64,000 bases of DNA from positions 41,171,461 to 41,235,460 of the forward strand of contig OY747713.1 of NCBI GenBank assembly GCA_963556495.2. Reading direction: 5' to 3'. How positions within the stretch are numbered: position 1 is the first letter of the stretch; each line of letters begins with the position of its first letter. Positions 48,925 through 60,342 of this stretch are shown here, in pieces. This DNA is from Valencia hispanica (taxonomy: Eukaryota; Chordata; Actinopteri; Cyprinodontiformes; Valenciidae). Both the position numbers and the translations under genes were made by a program. The notes under the pieces were generated by a model, which saw only the letters and a list, made by a program, of their open reading frames with translations, had not been told where the DNA came from and did no database searches.

Positions 48925-48977
48925 CTCTGATGACTACTATGAATACGGACACAGCGGGGAATCATATGAGTCATATG
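48925..48977 (+). CDS. khdrbs3: khdrbs3 penultimate coding exon (53 nt)
   Basis: The acceptor 'ttccag' ends at 48924 and the donor is 'gtgagt' at 48978-48983. The first base completes the codon left by the 83 nt exon (AA+C, Asn). The exon then encodes SDDYYEYGHSGESYESY and leaves one base (G) for the final exon. The DYYxYGH and SYxSYG blocks are the tyrosine-rich segment of KHDRBS3. The exon is small, and 53 nt is not a multiple of 3, so skipping it changes the reading frame of the last exon. A 74 bp TA microsatellite begins 24 bp past the donor. The preceding intron is about 27.8 kb. Confidence 0.87.
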
Positions 48978-48998
48978 GTGAGTCACAGACATCTTCTC

Positions 48999-49001
<3 letters not shown>

Positions 49002-49075
<74 letters not shown>
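49002..49075. repeat. (TA)n microsatellite beside a khdrbs3 splice donor
   Basis: 74 bp of uninterrupted TA starting 24 bp downstream of the 5' splice site at 48978. In RNA it would form an AU-rich, self-pairing tract. Any length variation would occur close to the donor. Confidence 0.95.
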
Positions 49076-49078
<3 letters not shown>

Positions 49079-49614
49079 AGTGTCATTTGTCAGAACAATA
49101 TCTCTTTTCATTTCCTGACTCCGCTCTGCTGGCTTTATCTTTGTTGCCATAGCACCTGGCTAATGGAGTGCCGTTTCAGACACATTCAGAATGAGCGTGT
49201 TTAAAAGTCATTTGTCACTAATCAGAACCTCTTCAGCTCATTTAGATAATTAGGTGGAAGCAGTGTTGCTCGAAATTAAAAACAATTACCAAGAGTGGAG
49301 GCTTAAGGTGCAGGAATGTACATTTATAACCTAGATGTTGTAAATATTGACTGTATTTTTTATATTTTTTTTGCATCTCTTTTGAGAATTGTTTCTGTAA
49401 AATGTGAGATATATGAAATCACTTTTCTCACCTGCAGAAGGGTTCCACTGCTAAACCAAATGCTGATCTCCTCAGCTCTGTAGAGGAATACGTCAAAACA
49501 AAACAAAGATAAAAAGATATCTTTACAACATCCCTAATTGTTCTGCAGCTACATGTGAATAATAAAGGAGCACTGTTGATTGGATGCCAGCAGGTAGCTT
49601 ATTTCTTTTACAGA

Positions 49615-49773
49615 TCCTTGCAAAAGGATTTATTCCCATTGAGCTTTTTCAATTTTCTTCATGTTAGAAAATTTTCTTTTGCAAGTAAAACAATCTGAAA
49701 AGTGTGGCATGTACTTTTATTCAGCCAATATTTTGCAGAACCACTTTCACTGCATTTACAACTCCAAGTTTTT

Positions 49774-49818
<45 letters not shown>

Positions 49819-50110
49819 ACCAGTCTGGCACAAATTTCACCCAATTTTCTGTGCAAAACAAGTCAAGATCAGTTAGGGGCTAGAAAGTGTTTTTGAGCAT
49901 CAAATTTGAAGCTGTCCAAAATTGGATTTAGGTCAAACACATGGATACGTTTTGCATTCGACTGTTCACTTGTTCAGTGCCAATAAAAAGTATTCACCCC
50001 CTGGGATGTTTTACCCCTTTTATTGCTTTTACAAATCAATCATCATCAACAAAATGTGGCTTTTTTGGACAGTAAAGCTAATTCTCTTTTTTTATTTGTA
50101 AATAATACTT
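49615..50110. mobile_element. Tc1-like remnants with a (GT)n tract
   Basis: 'ccttgcaaaaggatttattc' and 'tccaaaattggatttaggtc' are degraded Tc1 terminal and coding motifs. From 49978, 'cagtgccaataaaaagtatt' starts a second, related terminus. A (GT)n microsatellite sits at 49778-49814. No intact element remains. Confidence 0.45.
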
Positions 50111-50520
50111 AGGTCCATGTCTCATAAAAAGGAAAACTTATGTGTTAGCCTTTCTGTTTTTTAGCTTTAGCTGACATTTGACAGGGTAGCTTGCGTTTCT
50201 GTGGTTACCAGTGCAGAGCCTGCTAACACTGACGGACTGCTGAGAGAGTCTTTATGATGGAATCAAAAGATGCAACTTGCAAAACACCTGATTGTTCATA
50301 ATTAAAGGAAAGTTCTATATTGAGATTCGGGAGTTTATACTAACATAAAACAGATTCAAGTACACTATTAACAGTTTTTGCTTGTTTGATACACAATTTT
50401 GTCGTCAGCCGGTCGAACTCATCTGAAGGGCCAGATGTGGCCCCTGGGTCGCAAAATGTCCACATTTGTTTTATGTGGGCGGCCATTTCTTGGTAGGTTT
50501 GCCATTCCCTTTCCCCCTAC

Positions 50521-51385
50521 TAGGGGTGTAGCAATACATGTATTCGTATTTTTCGATACAGCTCGTTGGTTCGGTACGCACGTGTAGCGAACGAATCCAG
50601 CTGTTTTCTACCTGAGCACATGCACAGTGTTTATGTGCTATCGCAGCAAATCGCACATTCCGCAGCGCAACTTTAAAAAGTGACACCAAGACAAAACAGA
50701 AAAGACTCCCAGCTATCACTAAACTCTGCTATTTGGGAACATTAATGGTTTCTCATGCAGCTACAGTAGAAAAAGAAAGATGGACCCAACCAGAACTTGG
50801 TCAGCGAACGCATCATTCAACAGCAATAAGGTCCATAACACGCTCTGCACTGAACTGAATGACTCACCTGAAACAATGTCAAGCTGAATGTAAACATCAC
50901 TGTTACTAGAGAAAACCAGCTGACATCCACATGGCTACCAGTAGCATTTTTCCAACAGCTGCCCATACTGCATTCAAGTACAGCTGGAAAACTAGGCACT
51001 TGAAATATCAAAATAACTCCTAAGTGAATTAGGCATGCTTAATTCTCAAATATCGGTAAAGTATTTTTTAAACATTTCTAAACATTAACACTGACTGTTT
51101 TCAAGCGGTTATATTGTTTTCTACTCTGGCTATGTCTGCTTGTACTATTTTCTTATTTTTTAAACCCAACCATATCTCCAGTCAGTTCTATACCTTAACT
51201 TATTCAAGTTATAGAACATAATAAAATCTAATTAAGTTCAAGAGTTGAAAAGAAGAAATTCAGGAAAAAATTTATTTATTTAATCCTGATCAAAAAGAAA
51301 ATAGTCATATAAACCTAGCGAACCACAACTTTAAGACCCCCAAATACGTAACGGACTGTGGTTTCTATATCCCGTTACACTCCTA
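50521..51385 (+). mobile_element. hAT-like family B, copy 1 (most complete)
   Basis: The ends are 'taggggtgtagc' and 'gttacactccta', short inverted repeats with subterminal 'ttcggtacgcacg'-type motifs. The 865 bp body matches copy 2 (42963-44470) and the distal part matches copy 3 (3258-3535). A clear 8 bp duplication is not visible. It is non-coding apart from short debris frames. Confidence 0.7.
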
Positions 51386-52017
51386 TTCATTACTGTAACA
51401 TTGTTTTCAAGGTCATTTGCTGGACAAAATGAACACTTTAATAAACTGCTTCTCGGTTTCGAAAGTTCAAATCTGAACTGAGCTGTGAACATCAGCAGTT
51501 CTTACACAGTTGTGGAAAACCCAACATCCCTGAGGCAGTGTTCAGCTAACCTATGTCAGCTTTTTGACATGATCGGTAAGATGTGTGCCAAGGTCAGATG
51601 TGCTGCAGAGTGCATCCATATGACAGCAGAGATACAGAGATGTAACTGTGCAGCCGGATAGCAGCAGGTTGATGCATCTTTTATGTTGTGTTGTACATCT
51701 GGCCTTAGTGTGAACTTGACTTGTTTGGAAGCTGGGTGTAGTGTATGCAGCTTAATTCTGTAATACAGCATTATCACAATACTGTATTGACGTTTTATCC
51801 TGATTCAGCTCTTAAGTTGGATCATTGAAATGTATTATTAATGATACAGAATCCAAAAAGAGAAATGTTTGAATTCAACAGATGCCAAGGTGAGGGATGC
51901 TTTCAATGTCAGCAGGATTACACAAAACCTACGTGGCCAAGTTTAATAAAAAACAACAACTGGTAGAATGGTGGAGAGGGCAGAAGAATGCTGCATTCAA
52001 TTATAGCAAAGTTTCTT
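51386..52017. other. No gene seen
   Basis: AT-rich intron; the minus-strand frame at 51556-51777 has no recognised domain. Confidence 0.4.
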
Positions 52018-53000
52018 GCAAAAGTAATCATAACCCTTGAGCCTTTTTATTATTTTTTTCACATTACATCAAATAGATGTTATTGGAATTTTATGTGACA
52101 GCCCGACACAAAGAAACTCATAAAATAGAATAGAAATAACCATTATTGTCCCTCAGTGGGGAGATTTAAGTGTACCAGCTGCAAAGTGACAGGTAAGTTG
52201 AAGCGTGCAGATTGACACCAAAATGAAAATGTAAGAACAGAAGTAATGTCTAGTAAAGAACTCTGAGAAAACATGGCCTCCTTGGCAGAGGGAATAACCT
52301 GCTTTACAGTGAGGGAAAATACTGTGCAACCCTGCATAGGATAGACGGTGTAGATAATGAATGGATGGATGGACAAACAACAGTAGGGATGTAAACACTT
52401 GCTGAGTTTGTTGGGAACCGTATACTCCATTGTGCACTTAGGATGCAGCTCATAATTGTAAAGCAGAAAAGAATAATGTTTTACAATTTTCTTTAAAAAT
52501 ACAACTATTGAAATATGAACAATGCATTCTAGCGTGCCTACAGTTTGATTTAAACCATCCGATTGAAGCTCTGACTGTATGTTTGAGGTTGTTTTCCTGC
52601 TGGTAGGTGAACCTCCACTCCCCTACTGTTTGTTGGGCCATCTAACTGGGTTTGTTTCAGGACTGGCCTGTTTTCATCTCCATCTATCTTCCCACCAGCT
52701 CTGATTGGCTTCCCTGTCCTTAATGAAGAGATGCATCTCCACAACAGGATGCTGCCGCCATGAAATTGCACTGTGGGTATAATCTGCTGTAGCGCTACAA
52801 AGCTTCCATTTTTCCAATGACGGACGATATGTTTTGAGTAAAACCATTCTACTGCAGCTTTGAATGTCGGCTTTTTGTCCTGCTGGAAGTGGAACTTTTA
52901 GCTCCTATGAACTATATGACCAGCTTCCCTGTCCTTGTTGAACACAGGACATTTCCACAGCAGGATGCTGTAGACCAACATGTATGTCCCATGCAAAGCT
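52018..53000 (-). mobile_element. Decayed Tc1 element
   Basis: The left end near 52018-52125 is a degraded terminal repeat ('gcaaaagtaatcataaccct', 'ttggaattttatgtgacagc'). Minus-strand debris such as FHGGSILLWRCISSLRTGKP near 52700-52770 corresponds to the GGGSIMLWGCFSSAGTGK motif. A similar block recurs at 52860-52980, suggesting two overlapping remnants. A short 'ttattgtccctcagtgggga' repeat sits inside at about 52130-52170. Confidence 0.5.
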
Positions 53001-53284
53001 TCTTGGCCACATTTTTTTTCTTTTTTCTTTATAGTAGCATATTAGTGTAGGTATGTTGTATATTTTCTGAAAAATGGCGAAACATGTATTTTACATGTAT
53101 TTTAAGTCAGGTTATGTGAATTTGTGAGCTAAACTGTATTTGTACTGAGAATAAAGTACACACAGATATTTACTAGTTAGAGAGCTTCTAAAGGCAAATA
53201 GTTGAACTGGATTTTATTTAGGGGGAATCCAATAAAAAGAGGCTAAATATTAGTAAATGTTAAATTTGACTAAATATTATTTAA

Positions 53285-54560
53285 AGGGGACATTTTATGC
53301 ACATTTCATCTTTTTCATCCTTTTGTGCTGCCATTTGCCTCTCTGCTGCCTCTATAAACACTCCAAACACGAATAAAAACCATCCATCTATTTCTTTTGT
53401 AAATGTTTGCTAACAGAAATCTTTTGCTTCTACAAGATATTGGAAAAAGTGCTGTATTGTAAGCATAATTTGCATATAACTGCCCATCACCAGTCAAACC
53501 CTGCCCACCAGTTCCAATTCCATGCCATTCTCATGTGTGACGAAGGCTACGTTCACACTGCAGGCAAAAGCGCATCAAATCTGATTTTTTTTGCCCCTAT
53601 GCGCCTCATATCCGATCATTTTATGACAGTCTGAACTGCACAAATCCGATTTTTTAGAATCCAACCCAGGTCACTTGCACATGTGGTACTAAATCCGATA
53701 CATATCTGATGTTTTTGAAAGCGTCTGCAGTCTGTACAGTCATGTCGCATTAAATCCGTCTCTTACGTCACTGACAAGAGACAGACATTACCAATCTGCA
53801 CTGTCGGGGAGACGCTTAAACAACAAACATGGCAGCGGAAACTGGAGACGGAGCGAGTCAATGGTTAGAGAGTAAGGTTTTTTTTGTTGATTTATTGGTT
53901 TGTTTGTTACCGAGAGCTAACCGCATCCACATACACTTCTGTACGGAGGTAGCAGCCACTGCTAGAAACAAGGGCATGGTTAAAGCGTGGGCAATTTTTT
54001 TTCTCAATGTCCTTCTTTCTCTTAACAGTTTGTCAAAATTCTGTTAGTTCGGACTGTGCTGGAATGGCCAAAGTGCTACAAAAACACCATCTATAGCTGC
54101 CATTTTACTTCCGTAAACAGAGCGCGTTGTGTGTGACGTCCCCATGGTAACGTCTTGTCCTCTGCGCATGCGGGTCGCTTTGGGCCCGTGAACCGTTCAG
54201 ACTGGAGGGTGTTTGCTGTCCCATTTTAGTTACAGTGTGAGAAAAAAAAAATTCGGATTTGTTTAAAAAAATCGGAATTAAGCATTAAGACCTGCAGTGG
54301 GAACATAGCCAATCCCACAGGCTAGTAAAAAAAAAATGGGTGGGCGTTGTCTGCAACCGCTAATTAGCATAAAAGTGACAGAGCCCTCTAAACAGCTCAT
54401 TCTGAAAGGGACTGAAATTGTCAAGATTTGAGATGGTGAGATCACTTTATGTGAGAGGGATTTTGTGTAAAGAACTTTATTTAAAAATGTGTACAGCTCA
54501 TAGACCTATTATAACTTGTTTAATTATAACTTGTTTAAAAAGAGGCATAATATGTCCCCT
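53285..54560. mobile_element. TTAA-flanked element containing a second element
   Basis: Exact TTAA at 53281-53284 and 54561-54564. The ends are 'aggggacattttatgc' and 'gcataatatgtcccct', near-perfect inverted repeats. TTAA duplications are typical of piggyBac and Kolobok types; the AGGG start suggests Kolobok-like, which is inference. Without the inner 766 bp element the outer one is about 510 bp and non-coding. Confidence 0.8.
53545..54310. mobile_element. Nested inverted-repeat element (766 bp)
   Basis: The ends are 'ggctacgttcacactgcagg' and 'cctgcagtgggaacatagcc', inverted repeats of about 20 bp with two mismatches. The interior is distinctive and CpG-bearing ('aaatccgattttttagaatc', 'tctgcgcatgcgggtcgctt'). 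A short frame at 53829-54047 has no recognised domain. The duplication is unclear, so the superfamily is left open. Confidence 0.7.
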
Positions 54561-54564
54561 TTAA

Positions 54565-55989
54565 AAAAATGATTTGAAAGCAATATATCAATTTTCTTCC
54601 ACTCAACAATTATGGACTTGTTTGGGTTGTGTGTAACAGGACATATTAGAAAGGTGGTGTATATAGCCACACAACTCAGAGATTTATTTCTGCATTTCTT
54701 AAAATGAAAAGCCAGAAGTGGACTCAAAGAGGACATTGGAATTCACTGGAATTTGAAGGGAATTTCCTTTAATTGGGTTGAACTTCTCCAGGACGTTTGT
54801 TGAAATTTGCCCTTGTGTGTTTATCTGTAACCCTGCTGACAAACAGACTAATGGCACCGGAAAAACTAACCTCCACCTTAGCTCAGCTTTAGCAGGGTAA
54901 AAATGGCAGTGATCCACGATGTCTCTTCTTTTTGCTTTTCATGCTTTATTTCATGAATGCTCTTTTAGAGGCAAGTCAAAGCCATTAAAACTTTCCGAAC
55001 TTTTCTGACCACGCAACTGAAAGAACTTAGACCCCTCTACTTATTAGAATGATGCCTACCTGTGAACATGAAACGCTAATAATAATAATCATGCTGTGCG
55101 GGTCACACAGAAAAAAAGGCAACAGTTCCAAGGAAGCAGATAAACAACACTGACGTGCTCTCTTGTTCTCAAAACACAAGGTTACCTTGGAGTGTTTCTT
55201 CAAAGTGAGTGTCAGTGAAAGGGTGACAGGTTTAATTAAGGGGTATTGGCTATGTGCTGGCAACAGAGAGCCTCCACACTGGAAAAAAAAAAGAAGCAGC
55301 CTTTGTTAGCTCCAGCTCTGGGGAAGTCTCAGAGCTGGCTGAAGATCAGACAAAGGGTGCCGTCAATACCAGCACTTTCACATTGACGCTAGCAGGGGGC
55401 GAGCCGGCCTGATTTGGGCTAATGGTAATTGCGACCTTTTTTCGCTGGGAGCCACTAAATGGGTCCTTTTCAAGTAGCTATTTGATCCTCTCATTCAATT
55501 AACCTAGATGGATTCCTCCAGGTGAAAGCTGAGCCTCTTGTTTTCTCTGATGGAACAGGAGCTTTTGTTTTTAAACGGAGCCAGACAGTTGAAGTGAGCC
55601 AGATTTCTGCCTCGGTGTCATTGGAGGGAGTAGCGTTCCTATTCAGTCAAGAAAAGTCAGGATTAGTATTTTCCAGATCTTGTAAAATGTAACATTATGG
55701 CAAAAGATTATTATTTCCTTAATATTATACAATTCAGTTCAAAGAAACTTTATTTACTCTTTATCTCAAAGGGAAATTAAATGTTGTCATAAGTCATATC
55801 TAAGTATTTTCCAGGAGTTGTTGTGGATGGTGATGCTGTGGTCAGGAAGGATCTCTGGTAGGATTTGAAGAGGCCTCTGACTGAAAACTGTTGCTGTCTC
55901 ATGACTGGCATGACATGCTAACTGGCCAACATTCAGGCAGCAGCAGAGGTGGCGCTCAATATTTTTGTTGTCAGTCATTTTCACCGACG
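54565..55989. other. No gene seen; repeat-poor block 55260-55640
   Basis: 55260-55640 is GC-richer, complex and without recognised transposons, with an 'aattaacctagatgg' AT core. It is a conserved non-coding candidate in the last khdrbs3 intron. A short 'gttcaaagaaactttattta' fish repeat is near 55735-55780. Confidence 0.35.
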
Positions 55990-56585
55990 GAGTCAAAAAC
56001 ATCCGATCGTACTCTATTTTTATCCGTAAATTTTTAAAATGATAACATAATCAATAGTATTTTTTGAAATCCATTTTAAATCATTCTCAATCCAAACAAG
56101 CTGAACAGAAAACTACATATAACCAATGAAATTAAATGACTGAACTTAAAACATGAACAGTTCACCTGCTGTGGCCTGAACACAGTCCCACAACATCCTC
56201 CTGCTCCACATGGAATTGAAAGGGTCACCCATTTGTAAGTAATCAAAAAGTGGGATTGCTACAAAGGTTATTATCATGAGGTTTTGGATTTTTGCCTCAG
56301 ACAGATGACTTCTCATAGGGGTTTAGATGTTGTATTGGAGGCAGAATCCACGCTCCGCTGCCACACCGGAGACGATGCTCATGCTTTCATGGGATTTTTA
56401 TTTTTATTGATTTAGTTGCTGGTGTTCCGTGCGTAAAGTTGAAAATGTCTACACATTTTCACCAAGTGGTCAGAGTTGTGAATACTAATCTTTCAAAATG
56501 ATTGACTGCCTTCAGATTTTTCCATCACTGTTTTAAAAAAAAAAAAGGGTCAAATACGGAAAATATTCTGTTAACGTGAACCCTG
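55990..56585 (+). repeat. Interspersed repeat family A, copy 2
   Basis: It matches 31265-31740 through shared blocks ('aatccaaacaagct', 'cctgctgtggcctgaac', 'ggattgctacaaaggtt', 'gaggttttggatttttgcct'). A middle stretch around 56308-56440 is absent from copy 1. Confidence 0.65.
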
Positions 56586-57040
56586 GGCAGCAGAGACCAT
56601 ATTTCACAGTTACATGTCCAGGCTAACACCATCAGTTGTTGGGAAGCACTGCTAATCCACCTCATTTGCTTTTGCCGCTCCACTTTAAATCTCTGTCTGG
56701 CAGTTTGATTAGAAGCGGGAGTAAGGGAAATGTTCCTTGCCCAGTATGATTGATGGAAGACATGGTTATATCTATCCATCCACTCCCGTACAGTCTTTAG
56801 TTTCTGCAGGTCTTACCACTGTTGAAATATCTATAATCAATTTAAAGTTCTCCGTTAATACTATAATATAAACTAAATCAGGTTTGAAAACTTTGAGTCT
56901 GAAGAGTTATGGAAGTTTGACATTAAAAATGTTTAGGAAGCCTGTTGCTACATCTGCTCGTGTCGTAATGAGTGCATGATCAAAGTGTGGCGCCTCTAAT
57001 CACTCTCCATCTGTTTATTCTCTCTTCTCCCCCTGATCAG
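56586..57040. other. Intron end before the last khdrbs3 exon
   Basis: No gene or transposon recognised. A pyrimidine-rich tract at 57001-57034 and 'gatcag' ending at 57040 form the acceptor of the last exon. Confidence 0.5.
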
Positions 57041-57132
57041 GTCAGGAAGAGTGGGCCAACAGTCGCAGCAAGGCTCCGCCAGCGCGGACAACCAAGGGAG
57101 CGTACAGGGATCAGCCATACTCCAGATATTGA
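57041..57132 (+). CDS. khdrbs3: khdrbs3 last coding exon with stop
   Basis: The acceptor 'ccctgatcag' ends at 57040. The first two bases complete a Gly codon with the G left by the 53 nt exon. The exon then encodes [17 protein letters not shown] followed by [12 protein letters not shown] and TGA at 57130-57132. The pattern QEEW-NSR-KAP-AR--KG-YRDQPY-RY distinguishes KHDRBS3 from Sam68 (which ends KGAYREHPYGRY) and KHDRBS2 (GGYREHPYGRY), from memory of these proteins. The basic KAPPAR-KG-YR segment corresponds to the C-terminal nuclear localisation region of the family. All three exons total 228 nt in one frame. Orthology within duplicated fish genomes is not resolved. Confidence 0.9.
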
Positions 57133-58011
57133 ACTGTTTTTACGAGCCAAGCACCCGAGTCCTCATGGCAGTTTCAACCCAAGTAATGGATTTTTTTGTA
57201 TGGACGCTCGCACCTTTTTAGAATCAAAAACCAATGTAACACAAACAAAACACTGAACTGAAAGTAATGGAATCCCTCTAATTATATAGCAAAAAAAACA
57301 AAAACACAATTGTACTCTGACTTGGAAAAAATCCACAAAGCAGTTTAGGTAAGCTACTCCTCTCTCCAGTAGAATCGAAAGAACCTTAAGGTTAAGAAAG
57401 ACTCCATAGTACATTAAGTTTCTCTCTCAGCTATGTGATTGTGAAGAATGACGTTGTATCAAGCTATTTTACTTGGTAATGATTAGCGAGCCACTGTAAG
57501 CTGGTGGATACAATGCTTCCATACAGCTGCCAGTGCAACTTAATTTATCACCCTCTATTCTTTAGACCTCTGAAATGTTAGTAGATTAGTTCTAGGAAAG
57601 TGCAGTACTGTAGATATTTTCTCCTGAAGGATAATTGGTGAACATTGTGGTCTTTGTAAATGAAACATTTGCAAACTGGAAAAAAAAAAGAAAAGTCATT
57701 CTGTATACACATTGCATTGCTGTTTCTTCCCTTTTTTATGTAAAATAACAGTCCAGTTAGTGTTAAAGGGCTTATAGAAGCATGGTGTGCAACTGTGGAT
57801 CTTGCCAGCTGTTTAAAAAGTCTGTGTAGTTGTGATAATTCGTTATGACCCCCAAACATCTCCTTAAGTCCATCCATAAATAGCTGCGCCTACTTTCAAG
57901 TACACTGATCCACCATATCTGCGAAGCAGTTTGGGAGCTTTTAAATGCCTGCCATTATTTTTAGATGCTCCCGCTGAGCAATTGTGATATGCTCCTTTTT
58001 TTATTTTTATG

Positions 58012-59878
58012 ATATAGTGCTGGTAAAAAGTTTACATTCCCTCACCATTGACATGAATGTCGCATAAACTATCAGCTTTTAGTGATGCAGTCCTTTTCAG
58101 GGTCAAATGAGAATACAAAATGGTTTATTGGTGCATTTCAAAATGTAAAACTGGTTGCTTAGCTCTGAAATTTAATGTGGATTCACTCCAAACAGGCTCA
58201 CAATGGATACACATTTGCTTCTGTCACAATTCTACCTGGACTGGTAGGTTTCTGGGGCGGCGCGTGGTGTAGCGATACAGTGGTTGCCCCATATACGGTG
58301 GCTGACCTTGGAACCTTTGCAGTATGTCACCCCCCCTGCCCTTCCCATTTCCTGTCTGATTACTGCAAGTAAAGGTCATTAGTGCCACAAAAAATAGAAG
58401 AAAAAAAACTTGATAGGTTTCTTGGGAGCGACCTGGCTTTCAAGCACAGTCTACAAAATTTGAATAGGGTGAGGTCTGACTGTACTCATCATAGCAGAGC
58501 TTAAAACATCCAGTAGCAGCTCAATAGGGAGGGCGGGGGCCGAATAAATGTCTGTTACTGCTAGCTGAGGTGCGACAACTTGGGCTAATGTGAACGGGTC
58601 TGTTCATATCGATTCTGACACAAATGAGTATCTTTGAATAAGATATCAATTATTTTATTGACCCTATTAAGAACCGCACTGGTACCACCTAACATGAGGC
58701 CAATAATGAACTGGAAGCAGCTGGAACACTAGTGTCCATGGTGAAGACAATTTCACCATGGACTTAGGAGACAGAAATCACTTTTACAGTGGCGCATATG
58801 GACAAGAGAAAAGCCTTAAGGAGAAAGGGTTTATGGTTAAGCTGTTTGGCCAAAATGACAAGAAGTATGTCTGAAGAAGTCAAGGTGAGGCATTCAAAAC
58901 AAAAACTACACAAACTGTTAAGAATGGTGGTTGCAGCATGATGCTGAGTGTCTGCTTAACCGTTACCGTTGCATTGTACAGACTTTGTGGAATAATGAAG
59001 ACAGTGTTAGATTTGATTCTTTTATTGGAAAAAGGAGAAAGTTTGAACATGTATTTATTAAAGCAGAATTTCCCCATATTTTACATCAATGGATCTTTGG
59101 ATTTAACAACTGCTTATTGCAGCCCTTTCCCCCAAAGATGACTGTCTTAGCAGTATAGCATGTTATAAATGCCTTATGTAACAATCTAATTGGCTGACAG
59201 TTGGATTCAGTATGTCTCATCATTATTGGTTAAGTCTTTGTTTAACCTCTGGCTCTTCTCTGGACCAATGGCTCGATACGACACCATACACACCCAATGT
59301 ATTGTTTAAGTTCCGGTATCCGCCTTTCTGAGTCTTACTCTTAAGCTACCCGACTGAATAATAATGCATTAAGCAATTTAGATTAATAAGTGATGAGTGA
59401 AACAATTGCAATATATTTCAATTGCTAAATTAAATTTAGACCCTACAAAAGACTACCTACAAATTCTTCAATTTCACCTCAGCTGCTAGATGCTTGAAAC
59501 TTGGACATACCTGGGTGTTGGAACAGGACAATTAAGCTTCTGGCTTGGCCTCAACCTCAACCCCATTGGGGGGGATTTGTGAAATATGCTTAAAACCAGG
59601 GTAAGGCATTGGGGCAACCAGTTGAAATGAATTCAACTAATTTAGGCAGAATTATGCCAGAAGCTCTGCAACTTGCCATGAAGCATCTACCCAAATTTAA
59701 TTGGGGATGTATGTATCATATATGGATGTGGGAAAATCCACAAGAAATTTCAACTTCTTAAAACTCACTAAACTTACTGATATCGTCAATTCCCCTGGAC
59801 AAAAAGAGTAGGTAAAATGCCCGTAATAATGGCATTCATGTACATAATTAGTGTATGTAAACTTCTGACCAGAATTGT
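58012..59878 (+). mobile_element. Decayed Tc1-like element in or near the khdrbs3 3' UTR
   Basis: The left end is 'tagtgctggtaaaaagttta' and the right end 'gtgtatgtaaacttctgacc' then 'agaattgta', a diverged inverted pair. The plus-strand interior has transposase debris such as VKLFGQNDKKYV near 58838-58875 and 'ttaagaatggtggttgcagc' (GGGS region). It is heavily mutated and holds a SINE near its left side. Confidence 0.55.
58255..58402 (+). mobile_element. tRNA-derived SINE, degraded
   Basis: It begins 'ggggcggcgcgtggtgtagc', an A-box-like head, and ends 'cctgtctgattactgcaagt...ggtcattagtgccacaaaaaatag', the tail of a common teleost tRNA-SINE (from memory). The B-box ('ggttcgagtcc') region is deleted, so RNA polymerase III transcription is unlikely. 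Confidence 0.6.
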
Positions 59879-60015
59879 ACCGTTACCTTTCTGAACTCTT
59901 GTTTTTGAGTTTCAATCCCATCATCCTTCTTTCCATTTATCCTTCAGAGATATGTTCAACTCTATGGATTGTGAGCTTATGTAAGCCCTTTAATAATTTC
60001 TTCTTTGTTGATGCT

Positions 60016-60021
60016 AATAAA
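60016..60021 (+). terminator. khdrbs3: Candidate poly(A) signal of khdrbs3
   Basis: AATAAA, followed about 17 nt later by a GU-rich 'ccttgtgttgagg' stretch. It is the first strong combination of signal and downstream element after the stop codon. Confidence 0.4.
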
Positions 60022-60342
60022 CATTTTGAAAGAAAACCCTTGTGTTGAGGAGAATAATTTTACACTGCTTAATAAGCTTTATAATTTAAACTAAACCAAA
60101 TGAAAACCCATATGTTTGATATATTTACACCACATACAAGCTCGAAATTAGTTAAATGGATCATTTGTGCCTTGATAGCATTACAAAAGTTTAAACCTGC
60201 TCACGTTCCGGATTCAGATTTAACGCTAGCATCAAGGTGACATGGCCAGAAGTCCAAACAAACACCAAATGCCTGCTGGTGACCTTGGAGACGGCCTTGG
60301 TCATCCGATTTGCACCAATCTGTGTTCAAGCATGAAGCATTT

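Larger units (their letters stand above)
57133..60040 (+). other. khdrbs3: Probable khdrbs3 3' UTR region
   Basis: The first ~880 bp after the stop is complex and lacks a canonical AATAAA. A decayed Tc1 with a SINE occupies 58012-59878, and beyond it lies 'gctaataaacattttg' at 60013-60028. If that signal is used, the transcript has a ~2.9 kb UTR that includes the transposon; if not, it ends earlier at a variant signal. Confidence 0.4.

Noticed and set aside
49659..49896. Thr-His or Cys-Val repeat ORFs
   Set aside because: They translate the (GT)n microsatellite at 49778-49814 on either strand.
56972..57256. 94-codon plus-strand ORF overlapping the last khdrbs3 exon
   Set aside because: It starts in intron sequence and crosses the acceptor; the true frame is set by the three spliced exons and the conserved KHDRBS3 tail.
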